Origin: CFX5 sp023384495
Lineage (GTDB): Bacteria; Chloroflexota; Anaerolineae; Caldilineales; Caldilineaceae
Length of the DNA: 64,000 nt
Reading direction: 5' to 3'
Assembly: GCA_048499455.1 (NCBI GenBank)
Contig: JASNZV010000007.1
Span: forward strand, 62,001 to 126,000
The position numbers were made by a program, and so were the translations under genes. Shown here one piece after another: positions 25,541 through 34,676 of this stretch. How positions within the stretch are numbered: the stretch's first letter is position 1; each line of letters starts with the position of its first letter. Below the pieces are notes generated by a model, which was given only the letters and a program-made list of their open reading frames with translations, ran no database searches and was not told the DNA's origin.

Positions 25541-26512
25541 ATGGCCGCCCACGAGACATCCTACACCAGCTTCACCCGTTATTTGGCCGCCAAGAAGAGC
25601 GTAGACGACCGCGCGCTCAACCAGCATGTTTGGGACAGCCTGCAACAATGCTTGCATGAGCGTGACGAGCGCGCCCAGTCGCCGCTTGCTGTGGTCGAGA
25701 TCGGCGGCGGAACCGGCGCCATGGTCGAGCGGGCGCTGGCGCGGGGTCTCTTCTCCACCGCCCATTACACCCTCGTAGACGCCATGCCCGACAACATCGC
25801 GGCCGCCAGCGAACAGTTGCCCTTGTGGGCGGCGGCGCACGGTTTCCACATGGAGGAAGGCGCTGAACCGGCGACGTATCGCATCACCGGCGGCGGGGCC
25901 TGGCGTAGCGACCTCACACTCCGGCTGCAGGCAGCCGACTGTTTCGACTTTGCGGCGCAACCTGCGCGCCACCACCAATATGACCTGCTGATCGCTCACG
26001 CCTTTCTTGACCTGGTTGACGCGCCGCGCGCCCTGCAACGGCTGCGCCCGCTTTTGCGACCCCATGCGCTGCTCTATCTGACCATCAACTTCGATGGGGC
26101 CACCCTTCTGGAGCCGGTGGTCGACGCCGCCTTCGATGCGCTGATCGAGACGCTCTATCATGAGACCATGGATCGACGTGTGGTCAACGGCCAGCCGTCG
26201 GGCGATAGCCGCACGGGCCGCCACCTCTTTGCCCATTTGCGCCGCGCAGGGGTCGAGGTGCTCGATGCCGGCAGCTCGGATTGGGTGGTCTTTGCGGGCA
26301 GTCGGGGTTATCCGCTCGATGAAGCCTATTTTCTCCACTTTATCATCGAGACCATACACGGCGCGCTGCGCCATCACGCGGGACTCGATCCGGAGCGCTT
26401 TGTCGCCTGGGTCCAGACCCGCCACGCCCAGATCGAGCGGGGCGAACTGGTTTATATTGCCCACCAGCTCGACTTTTTAGGACGGATAGACATGGATTTA
26501 CGGTTGCTGTGA
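25541..26512 (+). CDS. Class I SAM-dependent methyltransferase
   Basis: 323 residues from the ATG at 25541 (GGAG seven bases upstream); a longer frame to 25472 has no binding site. Motif I is VVEIGGGTGAMVERAL (about residues 46-61), followed by YTLVDAMPDNIAAA and, further on, YDLLIAHAFLDLVDAPRAL and LLYLTINFDG. The N-terminal SFTRYLAAKKSVDDRALNQHVW segment is shared with a group of bacterial methyltransferases. The C-terminal 120 residues form an extra helical part. It closes the cluster that begins at 21496, separated from the glycosyltransferase by 81 bases, and would methylate the same small molecule. Confidence 0.83.
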   Translation: MAAHETSYTSFTRYLAAKKSVDDRALNQHVWDSLQQCLHERDERAQSPLAVVEIGGGTGAMVERALARGLFSTAHYTLVDAMPDNIAAASEQLPLWAAAHGFHMEEGAEPATYRITGGGAWRSDLTLRLQAADCFDFAAQPARHHQYDLLIAHAFLDLVDAPRALQRLRPLLRPHALLYLTINFDGATLLEPVVDAAFDALIETLYHETMDRRVVNGQPSGDSRTGRHLFAHLRRAGVEVLDAGSSDWVVFAGSRGYPLDEAYFLHFIIETIHGALRHHAGLDPERFVAWVQTRHAQIERGELVYIAHQLDFLGRIDMDLRLL

Positions 26513-26656
26513 AAACCGTACAGAGCGGCGCGACTCAGAGGGCGCAGGGACTCCACGGCGAATTACGATGCCTTGTACCGAATCCCTCTGTTCACTTTTT
26601 GGACCCACCGCCGTTTCACCCTGGCGCATCCGTCGAGCAAACAACCGGATTTCGTA

Positions 26657-28033
26657 TTAGGACAGGCTGCCGCGCAGCCCGGCAATCAGGGGGTCAATCT
26701 CAGCGATCCTTGCATACTCTTCATCCCAAAACGCCTGGCTGGCCATGCGGTCGATGTAGCCCGCGTCATAGCCAAAGCGCGTCCACAGGTCGGCCTTCAT
26801 GCGTTGCAGCCGCGCATGCTGCCCCGACTCGCGCAGGTCGATGATCTCGCCCAAGGTTGCGCCCAGAAAAACGGCCTTGGCCCACAGCTCCAGTTGATCC
26901 TCGCTGGGCTTGCCCCCATTGCGCGCATAGAGCGCCTCGCTCACCGAAGGATAGCGGTCGTAGCTGTCGGTGGCGATGGTGACCACATTATCCTGCGGGC
27001 CCAGCCCCAAGTACTTGGCCGTTTTGATGGCGCCAACAATGTTGCAGATGCAGCTTGGCCCAAACTTGCCATAGAGGTTGCACGCATCGGCGCTGGGGAT
27101 GCCCAACCGGTCTACCAAAATGTGGGTAGCCGACTGGATGACCTCCATCCCGCGCACGGTATCCTCGTCGTGGATCAACATGAGCAGGTCGGTGTTGTAG
27201 ACATTGTGAATCAGCGTCACCATCTTGTCGCCAATGCCCTCGATGCGGTGTTGCCCCTGGCCACCGTTGAACAGCGTGCTGCACTCACGCGGCTCCAGCG
27301 CCACGATCTTGCTACCCGGCCAGCGCGCTTTGATGTCGTCGCCGGCGGCCAGCGTGCCGGCGCTGCCCGGCGCGCTGACAAAGGCCGCCACCTGGCCGTT
27401 GCCAACGTCCGCCGCCGCCCGCGCCACCGCTTCGCCAGTGACATGACGATGAAAGCGATAGTTGGGCAGCAGTTCGAACTGCGCCAACACCACATACTGG
27501 TCCGGTTTGCTCACATACTCGGCGTGGGTGCGCTCCAATGTCAGGATCACGTCGGACTCGGTGCCGGGGGTGAGGTCGAGGGCGCCCTCATAGTTGCGGA
27601 TGCGCTCGTAGCGTTCCTGGCTCATGTTGTCGGGCATGACGACCACCGCCGGGTAGCCCTTGAGCAGGCTGACATAGGCCGCGCCGATCCCAAAATTCCC
27701 CGTGCTTGGCCCGATCACCGTCTTCTGGCCTGGGCGCAGATCGTGCAATGCTTCGGCCTCCGCCAGCGTCGCATAGGCAGGCCCCACCTTCATGCTGCCG
27801 CTGGGAAACGCGCGCCCACTCAACACAATGATATTGGCCTGCACGCCGGTCAACTGCTTGGGCAGAATGATCCGCTCGACCTGCTCGCCCGTGTTCATCC
27901 AGTTGATGTTGAAGAGATTGCGCGGGTGCAGTTCATTGGAGCGGGCGGCCAGTGCGGCCTGCCGGAGCGACTCGGGCAGTTGCAGGGGGTCGCGCATTTC
28001 GGCGTAGGTGGGGCCTGGGATGATCGATGGCAT
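26657..28033 (-). CDS. PLP-dependent enzyme of the TrpB/cysteine synthase fold
   Basis: 458 residues. The fold-type II marks are an LSGRAFPSGSMKVGPAY segment with the likely PLP lysine (about residues 70-86), a GPSTGNFGIGAAY asparagine loop (about 109-121), and the Gly-rich phosphate-binding segment SAPGSAGTLAAGDDIK. The sequence KFGPSCICNIVGAIKTAKYLG is conserved in a group annotated as cysteine synthase-like. Its reaction is likely an elimination or replacement on an amino acid. It is longer than cysteine synthase (about 310) because of a C-terminal helical extension. It is transcribed convergently to the methyltransferase; no operon partner is evident. Confidence 0.8.
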   Translation of the reverse strand: MPSIIPGPTYAEMRDPLQLPESLRQAALAARSNELHPRNLFNINWMNTGEQVERIILPKQLTGVQANIIVLSGRAFPSGSMKVGPAYATLAEAEALHDLRPGQKTVIGPSTGNFGIGAAYVSLLKGYPAVVVMPDNMSQERYERIRNYEGALDLTPGTESDVILTLERTHAEYVSKPDQYVVLAQFELLPNYRFHRHVTGEAVARAAADVGNGQVAAFVSAPGSAGTLAAGDDIKARWPGSKIVALEPRECSTLFNGGQGQHRIEGIGDKMVTLIHNVYNTDLLMLIHDEDTVRGMEVIQSATHILVDRLGIPSADACNLYGKFGPSCICNIVGAIKTAKYLGLGPQDNVVTIATDSYDRYPSVSEALYARNGGKPSEDQLELWAKAVFLGATLGEIIDLRESGQHARLQRMKADLWTRFGYDAGYIDRMASQAFWDEEYARIAEIDPLIAGLRGSLS

Positions 28034-28075
28034 AACTCTCGCACCTTCATGGTATCACAGGATCACATCAGGAGT

Positions 28076-28109
28076 GAGTTTACACGCGCCGCGCCGCCGC
28101 GTCAAACTC
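28076..28109 (-). terminator. GC-rich imperfect hairpin between minus-strand genes
   Basis: GAGTTTACACGCG (28076-28088) and CGCGTCAAACTC (28098-28109) pair with one mismatch/bulge around a GC-rich loop. It lies downstream of the gene ending at 28149 on the minus strand and upstream of the PLP gene. There is no long T run, so the terminator call is tentative. Confidence 0.4.
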
Positions 28110-28148
28110 GTTACCTATTGTCAATTGACGATGGTCAACCAACCAGTG

Positions 28149-29627
28149 TTACGGGCGCCATTGAGCTATATCCATGCCGTAGCGACTCGCCAGATAGTTC
28201 TGCCAGCCGGCCTCGAATTCAGAGGCAGAGACACCAAAGACCGCCGGCAGGAGGGTCTCCCAGTTTTCATGTTCTTCCAAGCCGGCCACCAGCACTGGCA
28301 GGCGCTCACGGCCATACGCGGCCACGGCGTATTCGATCAAGGTGGCCAGCGCTACACTTCGGCCTCGATGATGTTTGGTCTCAGGTGAGTCAAAATCATG
28401 CACCGGCGCGGCGAGTTGGTCTAGCCGCGTAAACGGGTCGCGTAGACTCCAGAATGCGAAGAACAACCTCTCCCATTCCCAGTCCAGGCACAACAAGGGA
28501 ATCTCGATCTGCACCGGGGATGACATCCAGAGCTTGTGCGCATCGCAGAGGGCCTGGTAGCGTTTTGGTACGACAACCGTTGCACCGGGGGCAGCGGCAG
28601 GCAGGTCCACATACAGCCAATGCACCACCTCCTCACGCCAGACCGCCAAGGGCAGGTCCAGCTCCCACACTTGCCATAGGTATAGACCACCTATCAGTGG
28701 CTGCCAGGTCAGACCGATATGATATTGCTCGTTGGCTTGCGCCAACACCTGTGCGAGCAGTGGGAGGGCAAGCGACTGCGCCAGCAATTCGCTGTCGGAT
28801 AGCTCGGTCGGAGCCCAGTAGACTGCGGGCGAGGGTACAATCAACCGGTCACGGACCAGAAACCAGGGGGTCGCCCGTCCGGGGGGCTGCGTCACGCTCA
28901 CTTCGATAAGCAGCTTTTCCGGAGTAGGCTTGATGGGCAGCCCAAAGTTGCGCTGCATGGTTGCATACAGCGCATCCATCTGTGGCGCAACCGCAATGAC
29001 AGCTGGCGCGTCGGTCTGGCGAAAGTGATAGATAAAATAAGGCGTTGCCAGGCTGCGTTCCGGCCCCCAGAGGGTAGCATCCGGTACCGTCGGTTGCCAG
29101 CCGCCGGCAGTGCGCCGGTAGAAGCGAGTTTGCCGGTACGCCGCCGCACCATGGTCGGTGTACAGAACGACACGCGTCACCTTTTGGTCGCCCTGCTCAT
29201 CGACTGTATAGAGAGCGGTACCCCATGGAGACGTTGGTTCCATGTTTTGGAAAGCTGGGTGCAAACCATGTTCCTCCCCGGCATACGGGGGCCACCCATC
29301 GGCGTCTGGGGAGTCGTCGATGGATCTAGCGGCCAACGGATCTGCGCCAGACGCCACTGCTTCGTGTTGCTGTTGCATCGTCGCAGACAGGTTTGCTACG
29401 GCCGGCTGCAACCAAGCTCGCGGCGCACGCGCACCCCACGCGCCGGCGCTGACCAGCACGAGGAGAATCACCACCGCTCGGCCCAAGTAGCGTTTTGCCC
29501 TTAGACAACGGGGGACAGCCAGCGCCAGCTCGGGCAAAGTGTCCAACTTGGGTGGTGCGCAGAGGCGTTCCCAGTCTGAGTCGTTCTCGACCACCTGCCA
29601 TTCGATTAGAGAGGATTGCTTGCTCAT
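28149..29627 (-). CDS. Membrane-anchored protein with a peptidase MA-like domain
   Basis: 492 residues. A cytoplasmic N-terminus of about 45 residues is followed by one membrane segment (AVVILLVLVSAGAW, about 51-65), and the rest should be outside the cell. The extracellular part contains VIAVAPQMDALYATMQRNFGLP and a C-terminal block TLIEYAVAAYGRERLPVLVAGL...VFGVSASEFEAGWQNYLASRYG, which is the usual ending of peptidase MA-like gluzincins. No HExxH motif is seen, so it may be an inactive relative. The short cytoplasmic tail could carry an anti-sigma or binding role. Neighbouring genes do not reveal a function. Confidence 0.7.
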   Translation of the reverse strand: MSKQSSLIEWQVVENDSDWERLCAPPKLDTLPELALAVPRCLRAKRYLGRAVVILLVLVSAGAWGARAPRAWLQPAVANLSATMQQQHEAVASGADPLAARSIDDSPDADGWPPYAGEEHGLHPAFQNMEPTSPWGTALYTVDEQGDQKVTRVVLYTDHGAAAYRQTRFYRRTAGGWQPTVPDATLWGPERSLATPYFIYHFRQTDAPAVIAVAPQMDALYATMQRNFGLPIKPTPEKLLIEVSVTQPPGRATPWFLVRDRLIVPSPAVYWAPTELSDSELLAQSLALPLLAQVLAQANEQYHIGLTWQPLIGGLYLWQVWELDLPLAVWREEVVHWLYVDLPAAAPGATVVVPKRYQALCDAHKLWMSSPVQIEIPLLCLDWEWERLFFAFWSLRDPFTRLDQLAAPVHDFDSPETKHHRGRSVALATLIEYAVAAYGRERLPVLVAGLEEHENWETLLPAVFGVSASEFEAGWQNYLASRYGMDIAQWRP

Positions 29628-29695
29628 GGGAGTTTCAATTGGCGTGTCACAGCAATGACGGCCAAACCAGGTTCAACTTATTCCCGTTCCATCCC

Positions 29696-29735
29696 GGTAG
29701 GGTGGGTAGAGGCAAAGAACAGCTCCACCCACCCT
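29696..29735 (-). terminator. Hairpin with AGGGTGGGT arms
   Basis: Inverted arms around AGGGTGGGT and ACCCACCCT lie in the 146-bp gap downstream of the lipoprotein gene (minus strand). The stem is GC rich and could stop transcription, but no clear T run follows. Confidence 0.4.
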
Positions 29736-29773
29736 GCTGGAATGGCCGCAACCAGGCCCTTGTGGGCAGCCAC

Positions 29774-30370
29774 TTAATGACCGTGTTCAGTCACCGGCAC
29801 CATCAAGTGTTCGGCGGGTGTACCGCCAAACATGATCCACGGACCGCCTGACTGATGGTCGCTCGAGAAGAGCGCTGGGTCCCACGGGTGCGAAGAGACA
29901 ATCATGAGGTGTGGCGGGTCGACCTGCCACTCCTGTCCAGGGGGCGGCTGAAGGGCCGAAGGGTCATCGTTGTCAGCCACACTATCGCCTTGCAGCATAT
30001 AGGCAAAGCCAATCATGTTCAGCGCTTCTCGCTCAGGGCCGAACTCCATGCCGAACAGCGTACGCCAGTTTGCGTCTAGGCAGCGGGGATCGTCGGTGGG
30101 TGAAGTAGGATCATCCGGACGGCAAACCCAGCCATTGGCGCCGGTGCGCAATACTTTGCCCTCGCCGAGCGTGGGGTCGATGGGCCAGTCGATGATGGTC
30201 GCGTCCTGCGCAATCGACAGGGGTGCGGCGCTCATGGCATTGGCAATCTTGTCATCCTCTGTTTGCGGGATCGTCACTGCCTGCTGGGTGACCGTCCCGA
30301 CGGGCTGAATTGGTTGGCAGGCGACCAGGGTCAACGCCAACAGCACACAGAGCAAGTATTGGTATTTCAT
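29774..30370 (-). CDS. Lipoprotein of unknown function
   Basis: 198 residues from the ATG at 30370 (GGAGAG seven bases upstream); a longer frame to 30433 is unlikely. The N-terminus MKYQYLLCVLLALTLVACQP is a lipoprotein signal with a lipobox (LVAC, Cys19). The mature part contains IANAMSAAPLSIAQDATIIDWP, LRTGANGWVCRPDDP and DPRCLDANW, a pattern I recall from a widespread bacterial hypothetical family, and a C-terminal MFGGTPAEHLMVPV. It should be anchored to the outer face of the membrane. Function unknown. The small gene at 30430 precedes it by 60 bases. Confidence 0.78.
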   Translation of the reverse strand: MKYQYLLCVLLALTLVACQPIQPVGTVTQQAVTIPQTEDDKIANAMSAAPLSIAQDATIIDWPIDPTLGEGKVLRTGANGWVCRPDDPTSPTDDPRCLDANWRTLFGMEFGPEREALNMIGFAYMLQGDSVADNDDPSALQPPPGQEWQVDPPHLMIVSSHPWDPALFSSDHQSGGPWIMFGGTPAEHLMVPVTEHGH

Positions 30371-30429
30371 CTCTTTCTCTCCTTCACGTTGTTGAACGCA
30401 CTTCATTCCAGCAGTATATTGGGTGGACA

Positions 30430-30666
30430 TCATTGTGCTTCTCCTTCACGATGGTCACCGCTTTCCTCACGGCTTTCGACATCCACTGACTGCATCTTTG
30501 CCAGCAAAAAGGCCACGACCTCAGACCAGGCGCGGAAGTAGCGGGTTTCGCCACTCAGCACATGCCTGACCTGCATCCGCACCTCGCGCTGGTCATCGCC
30601 ATACCGTTCAACCCACAACCGCACTGTGAAGAGATGCGTGCGCGGGTGCGGCTGATCGGACGGCAT
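30430..30666 (-). CDS. Small protein, paralogue of the protein at 7964
   Basis: 78 residues. The core HLFTVRLWVERYGDDQREVRMQVRHV, SGETRYFRAWSEVVAFLLAKM has the same layout as the protein encoded at 7964-8236. The tail is acidic and polar. Upstream lie three copies of CGTTCTA spaced by 11-12 bases (30780-30809). Like its paralogue it sits near a BTAD regulator (31389-34676), here on the same strand. The function is unknown; a partner or target of such regulators is a guess. Confidence 0.65.
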   Translation of the reverse strand: MPSDQPHPRTHLFTVRLWVERYGDDQREVRMQVRHVLSGETRYFRAWSEVVAFLLAKMQSVDVESREESGDHREGEAQ

Positions 30667-30779
30667 CGTTTCTTGCCCTCACAATACGGATACATAACTC
30701 AAACGTGTATGAACCAATCGCTTGCGAGGCTGACGGTGCTGTGGACTAACTGCTGATGGTGATAAGATAGGGGGCGGGG

Positions 30780-30809
30780 CGTTCTAAAAACGTTCTATAG
30801 GGCGTTCTA
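30780..30809 (-). promoter_or_regulatory. Three phased CGTTCTA repeats, operator candidate
   Basis: CGTTCTA occurs at 30780-30786, 30791-30797 and 30803-30809, with spacings of 11 and 12 bases, so all three face one side of the helix. They lie about 115-145 bases upstream of the start of the small gene at 30666. BTAD/SARP activators characteristically bind direct repeats with about 11-bp spacing, so this could be a site for the nearby BTAD regulator. Confidence 0.45.
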
Positions 30810-30836
30810 TGGGGAGAACTCGGATAGTCGAGGGTT

Positions 30837-31034
30837 TTAGGGGTAGGCTGACAACGTTAACCCTGTAATAAAGTGATAGTCACGATGATTTTTGGTTGCC
30901 AGGGGTTCGTTGATAACAATTGCGGTTGCAGCAATCAGGGCGTCTGGAATCAACAGGCCGTGGCTCAGGAGAAACGTAACAGCTTCGCCAACAGCTCGTC
31001 CGGCATCAATCAAAATATCGGTATCGATAAGCAT
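30837..31034 (-). pseudogene. VapC-like PIN-domain toxin with an internal deletion
   Basis: 65 residues, about half the usual 130. It begins MLIDTDILIDAGRAVGEAV, the first acidic motif of PIN ribonucleases, and then jumps to LIPDALIAATAIVINEPLATKNHRDYHFI, the normal C-terminal motif. The middle part with the second catalytic acid is missing, without a frameshift. The protein should therefore be inactive. It follows the antitoxin gene at 31041 by six bases, so this is a decayed VapBC-type module. Confidence 0.8.
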
Positions 31035-31040
31035 GATTGA

Positions 31041-31274
31041 TCACGCCCACTCGCGTTGACGGAGATTACGCACATAGGTATGGCTATCTTGCATATCTTC
31101 ACGATCTTGCCACAGGCCAATAAACTTCTCTTCTGTGATCGGGATGCGCTTTGTTTTCTGTACAACGCGCGGTCGCTGATTTTGTTTTCCCAAAAACGTG
31201 ATCAACTCGGCTACCAACTTTTGTGCTTCCGGTGACAAAGCGGAAAATTGTTGTAAGATTTGTGTGCGATCCAT
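31041..31274 (-). CDS. VapB-like antitoxin (DUF2281-type)
   Basis: 77 residues from the ATG at 31274; a longer start at 31292 is possible. The N-terminal helix SPEAQKLVAELITFL is of the DUF2281 type and the C-terminal ITEEKFIGLWQDREDMQDSHTYVRNLRQREW is the common toxin-binding tail of antitoxins paired with PIN toxins. The cognate toxin gene just downstream has lost its middle. The antitoxin itself appears intact. Confidence 0.8.
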   Translation of the reverse strand: MDRTQILQQFSALSPEAQKLVAELITFLGKQNQRPRVVQKTKRIPITEEKFIGLWQDREDMQDSHTYVRNLRQREWA

Positions 31275-31388
31275 ATCCACATCCTGTCGCATGCCAAAAG
31301 ATGCCTTTATGCCACAAGTCTGGCTCTATTTTCCCATCATAGCATAGCGTTGTCTCGTCTGGCAAAGACAATTTGAACGCTCAAGCAT

Positions 31389-34300
31389 TCAGATGTCACG
31401 ATCCAGTTCAGCAAGCAGCGCCCGGGCCTCTTGCAGATCAGCGGTATCAAAACCTTCGGTGAACCAGCCATAGATTTCCGCCAGCAAACTGCGCGCCTCG
31501 TCACCTTTACCTTGCTGTTGCCACAGGCGCGCCAGGCTGATGGCCGCACGCAATTCCAACGATTTGGCGCCCTGCTGGCGGGCAATGGTCAGGGCTTGCC
31601 GAAAACATACTTCAATCTCGTTTACGCGGCCGCCTTGCGCTCGCAAGAACTCCCCTTTGAGCCGGTGGAATTCTGCAGTCCAATACTGTTCACCGGTTTT
31701 TTCAACAAAGGCCAGCGTTTCGGTCACCAGGGACACCCCCTGGGCGTATTGTTTGGCGAGGCTGTAGGCATCAATGAGCAGCGTGAGCACTTGCGGCCAA
31801 AAGAGGAAGACCTTCATCTTGCGCAGCATCTCAATGCCTTGATTGAGCAGCGATATGCCCTCAACCGTTTCTCCCTGTTCAGCGAGCGCCCACCCGCGAA
31901 AGACAATCTCATACGCCAGACAGTAAGGATAGGGATATTGGGCGGTCAACGCGGTGTACTCTGCCGCCAAGGCGCGTACGGCTTGCGGCCTACGCAGGTG
32001 ATGTTCCAAGTCCATGGCAAAATCTACGGAAATCAGCAGGTCGAAAGGGCGCGCAAGTTTGCGCGTCCTGGCCAGCATTTCCTTCATTCTGGCTTGGGCT
32101 TGATCTGGATAGCCAAGCAGCCAGAGCGTACATAAGCTGTAGCGCAGATTGGAGATCCCTTGGTCTTGCTCATGATCATGGGTATCGCTGAGCCGCTGAT
32201 TAGCCTGATAGAGCGCAATCGCTCGCTCGAAATAGGTGTATGCCTCCCGCAGTTTTCCTTGATGAAAGGCGAGAGCGCCTGTGAGCCGCAAGGCAGCCTG
32301 CAGATGGACCGGGTTCTGGGTCTCTTGCGCCAGGTGGAGCAATTCTTGATTGAGTTCAGCGGCTACTTCCCAACAACAGCGTTTTCCCCAATAGACCCGT
32401 AGCCCACACAGCACAGCAAAGCGGGTTTCGCTATTGCCAACAGAGTAGCAAAGCTCCTTTGCTTTGGTCAGAACCTCCTCGGCTTCTGGGGCCGTAAACC
32501 CTTTGCTGATGAGAAAAATACCTCCCATGAGTGATAAAATCTCTAGTTTTTTCTCCAAATGCTCCGGCGTAGCTGGCAGCAAATCCAACAAAGCCAGACT
32601 CTTGTTGAGGTGTGCTTCCATCTCTGGATAAGCCACGAGATGATGAGCGGCTGTCGCGGCGCGTCGATGATACGTGATGGCTTGTTGCGTCAAACCAGCC
32701 TGCTCATAGTGAACGGCAAGCTGACCACAAATGGCATCAAGGTTGTCACTGTAGAGCTTTTCCAAGGCTTGGGCCGCACGGCGGTGCAACATTCGCCGGC
32801 GCGCCGGTCTCATGTCGCCGTAGGCAACGTCACGGATGCGGTCATGGCTAAAGTCGTAGGTGTTGGCGCCCTGCTCACGCACAATGCGCCGCTGCCAAAG
32901 CTCATCCAAACTGCGCACCAATCCTTCTTCCTCACAGCCACTGGCCGCAGCCAGCACATCAACCGTGAACGCCCGCCCAATGGTGGCTGCCACCTGCGCC
33001 AACGCACGGGCCGCTGGGGATAGTTGAGCAAGGCGAGAGTGGATGACGGCGTGAATTTTGGGTGACAGCGAGGGGAGAGGAGCAAGGGAAGCTGCTGTCT
33101 CCCGATCCCCAATCGCCACTGGCTGATGGCTCAGGCTTGCCCGTACGGTCTCGACGACGAACAGCGGATTACCTTCAGTCTCTTGATACAGTTTTGCCAG
33201 CACGCTAGGATCAAGCACCTGGTTGGTCACTTGCCGGGCCAGGGCTACGGTGTCAGTTTCATCTAACGGGCTCAGGTCAAGCTCAGTCAGTTGTTCAGCG
33301 TTGCGGAGATGCATCAAGAGCGGCAGCAAGGGATGATCGATGTCCAGTTCTTCGGGGCGCGCCGTGCCGATGATCAACAGCCGCGCCCGAGGGTCAAACC
33401 GCAGCAGATATGCCAGCCACTCCAACGTCTCGGGGTCACACCACTGCAAATCATCGATCAGCAACAATAAGGGTTGACTACCGGCCAAAATCATGCGGGC
33501 CAGCGCTTCGAAGAACGGTTGGCGCTGCCAGCGCTCGGTCAGCGGATCGGGACGGGGCAGATCCGGTCGTTCGACCAGAATCTCAGGCAGCAAGCGGGCC
33601 ACTTCGCTGAGCCAGACATCGGGCAACTGCTTTCTGGCCGGCTGAAACACCTCCGCTCGCAACCACTCGGTGACCGGGGCATAGGCCAAGCTTCCTTCGG
33701 CGGCATAGGCGCGGGTGCGCGCCTGAGCGATACCTTGACGTTGAGCCCAATGGAGCAGTTCTTCGGCCAGCCGGGTCTTGCCGATACCTGCTTCCCCCCG
33801 GATGCACACAAAATGAGCGCGCCCGCGCATGGTCAGATGCAATGCCGTCTGGAGCTGCTGCCATGCAGATTGGCGACCTATCATACGCTCCACACTGCCA
33901 GTACGCGCCGTGGCTTCTGCCACCGGTGCTGGCTCCAGTTTGAGCAGGCGAACATAGGCCTCTTGCGTAGCTTCGTTTGGCTCTACACCCAGTTCGCGGC
34001 TCAACACGCCAGCGCAGATGTAGTACGTGCGCAGCGCGCTGGCGCGGTCGCCATTGAGTGCATAGAGACGCATCAAGCGCCGATAGGTGGTCTCGTGCAG
34101 TGGATCGTAGCGCAAAAGGCGTTGCGCGTGGTCGATAGCTACCGGGTAATCCCATTCGTTTTCGTAGAGCGCAACCAACTGTTCGAGCGCATCGACAAAG
34201 CATTGGCGGAGCCGTTCCCGTTCACCCAAGAGCCAATCTTCATAGCACGTGGGGAGCAGGTCGCCGCGGTAGAGGTCAATCGCTGTGGTGAGCGCGGTAC

Positions 34301-34676
34301 GCACTGCGGACAATTGCCCCGCCTTCGCCGCTGCTGTTGCGCGTGCGATGGCCTGCTCGAATTCTGCAATGTCAAATTGGCAAACAGCCGTTGCGTTCCA
34401 CTGCAAGCGCCTGGCCTCGATCTCTACGAATTGGTCCAGTGCGGGCCAGGCGCGTCGCAGATGGTGGAGAAGTTGTCGTAGATTGGTGTGGGCTTGGGCT
34501 TCAGAGGTGTCGGGCCAAAAGAGAAAGGCTAGTTGTTGGCGCGCGACAGGCGCGTCACGATGCAGCGCCAGATAGGCCAGCAGCGCCTGCAGACGCGCCT
34601 GATTGACGCCATTTATAGGAACGCCATCGCAACTCAATTGAAAATGGTTGAGCAGGTGAAGTCGTAGCGCCGGCAT
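31389..34676 (-). CDS. BTAD (SARP-type) regulator with AAA ATPase and TPR domains
   Basis: 1095 residues from the ATG at 34676; a longer frame to 34703 exists. Residues about 1-245 are a winged helix plus BTAD domain (FLFWPDTSEAQAHTNLRQLL, LSRELGVEPNEAT). Residues about 262-600 are an AAA/STAND-type ATPase with Walker A GEAGIGKTR (294-302) and Walker B LLLLIDDLQWCD (about 405). The remaining 450 residues are helical repeats of TPR type. There is no C-terminal LuxR helix-turn-helix, so DNA binding would be N-terminal. It is of the same general build as MalT-like large activators. It is divergent from the SET-domain gene. Confidence 0.88.
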   Translation of the reverse strand: MPALRLHLLNHFQLSCDGVPINGVNQARLQALLAYLALHRDAPVARQQLAFLFWPDTSEAQAHTNLRQLLHHLRRAWPALDQFVEIEARRLQWNATAVCQFDIAEFEQAIARATAAAKAGQLSAVRTALTTAIDLYRGDLLPTCYEDWLLGERERLRQCFVDALEQLVALYENEWDYPVAIDHAQRLLRYDPLHETTYRRLMRLYALNGDRASALRTYYICAGVLSRELGVEPNEATQEAYVRLLKLEPAPVAEATARTGSVERMIGRQSAWQQLQTALHLTMRGRAHFVCIRGEAGIGKTRLAEELLHWAQRQGIAQARTRAYAAEGSLAYAPVTEWLRAEVFQPARKQLPDVWLSEVARLLPEILVERPDLPRPDPLTERWQRQPFFEALARMILAGSQPLLLLIDDLQWCDPETLEWLAYLLRFDPRARLLIIGTARPEELDIDHPLLPLLMHLRNAEQLTELDLSPLDETDTVALARQVTNQVLDPSVLAKLYQETEGNPLFVVETVRASLSHQPVAIGDRETAASLAPLPSLSPKIHAVIHSRLAQLSPAARALAQVAATIGRAFTVDVLAAASGCEEEGLVRSLDELWQRRIVREQGANTYDFSHDRIRDVAYGDMRPARRRMLHRRAAQALEKLYSDNLDAICGQLAVHYEQAGLTQQAITYHRRAATAAHHLVAYPEMEAHLNKSLALLDLLPATPEHLEKKLEILSLMGGIFLISKGFTAPEAEEVLTKAKELCYSVGNSETRFAVLCGLRVYWGKRCCWEVAAELNQELLHLAQETQNPVHLQAALRLTGALAFHQGKLREAYTYFERAIALYQANQRLSDTHDHEQDQGISNLRYSLCTLWLLGYPDQAQARMKEMLARTRKLARPFDLLISVDFAMDLEHHLRRPQAVRALAAEYTALTAQYPYPYCLAYEIVFRGWALAEQGETVEGISLLNQGIEMLRKMKVFLFWPQVLTLLIDAYSLAKQYAQGVSLVTETLAFVEKTGEQYWTAEFHRLKGEFLRAQGGRVNEIEVCFRQALTIARQQGAKSLELRAAISLARLWQQQGKGDEARSLLAEIYGWFTEGFDTADLQEARALLAELDRDI

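Noticed and set aside
25460..26530. Two half-matches to the dispersed palindromic repeat (about 25460-25485 and 26502-26530) bracketing the methyltransferase gene
   Set aside because: Each matches only about 16-18 of 24 bases, and the stems are not intact, so remnants and chance cannot be told apart.
26573..28432. 619-codon plus-strand frame opposite the PLP enzyme and membrane protein genes
   Set aside because: It runs antisense across two genes with clear protein families and shows no domain or ribosome binding site of its own.
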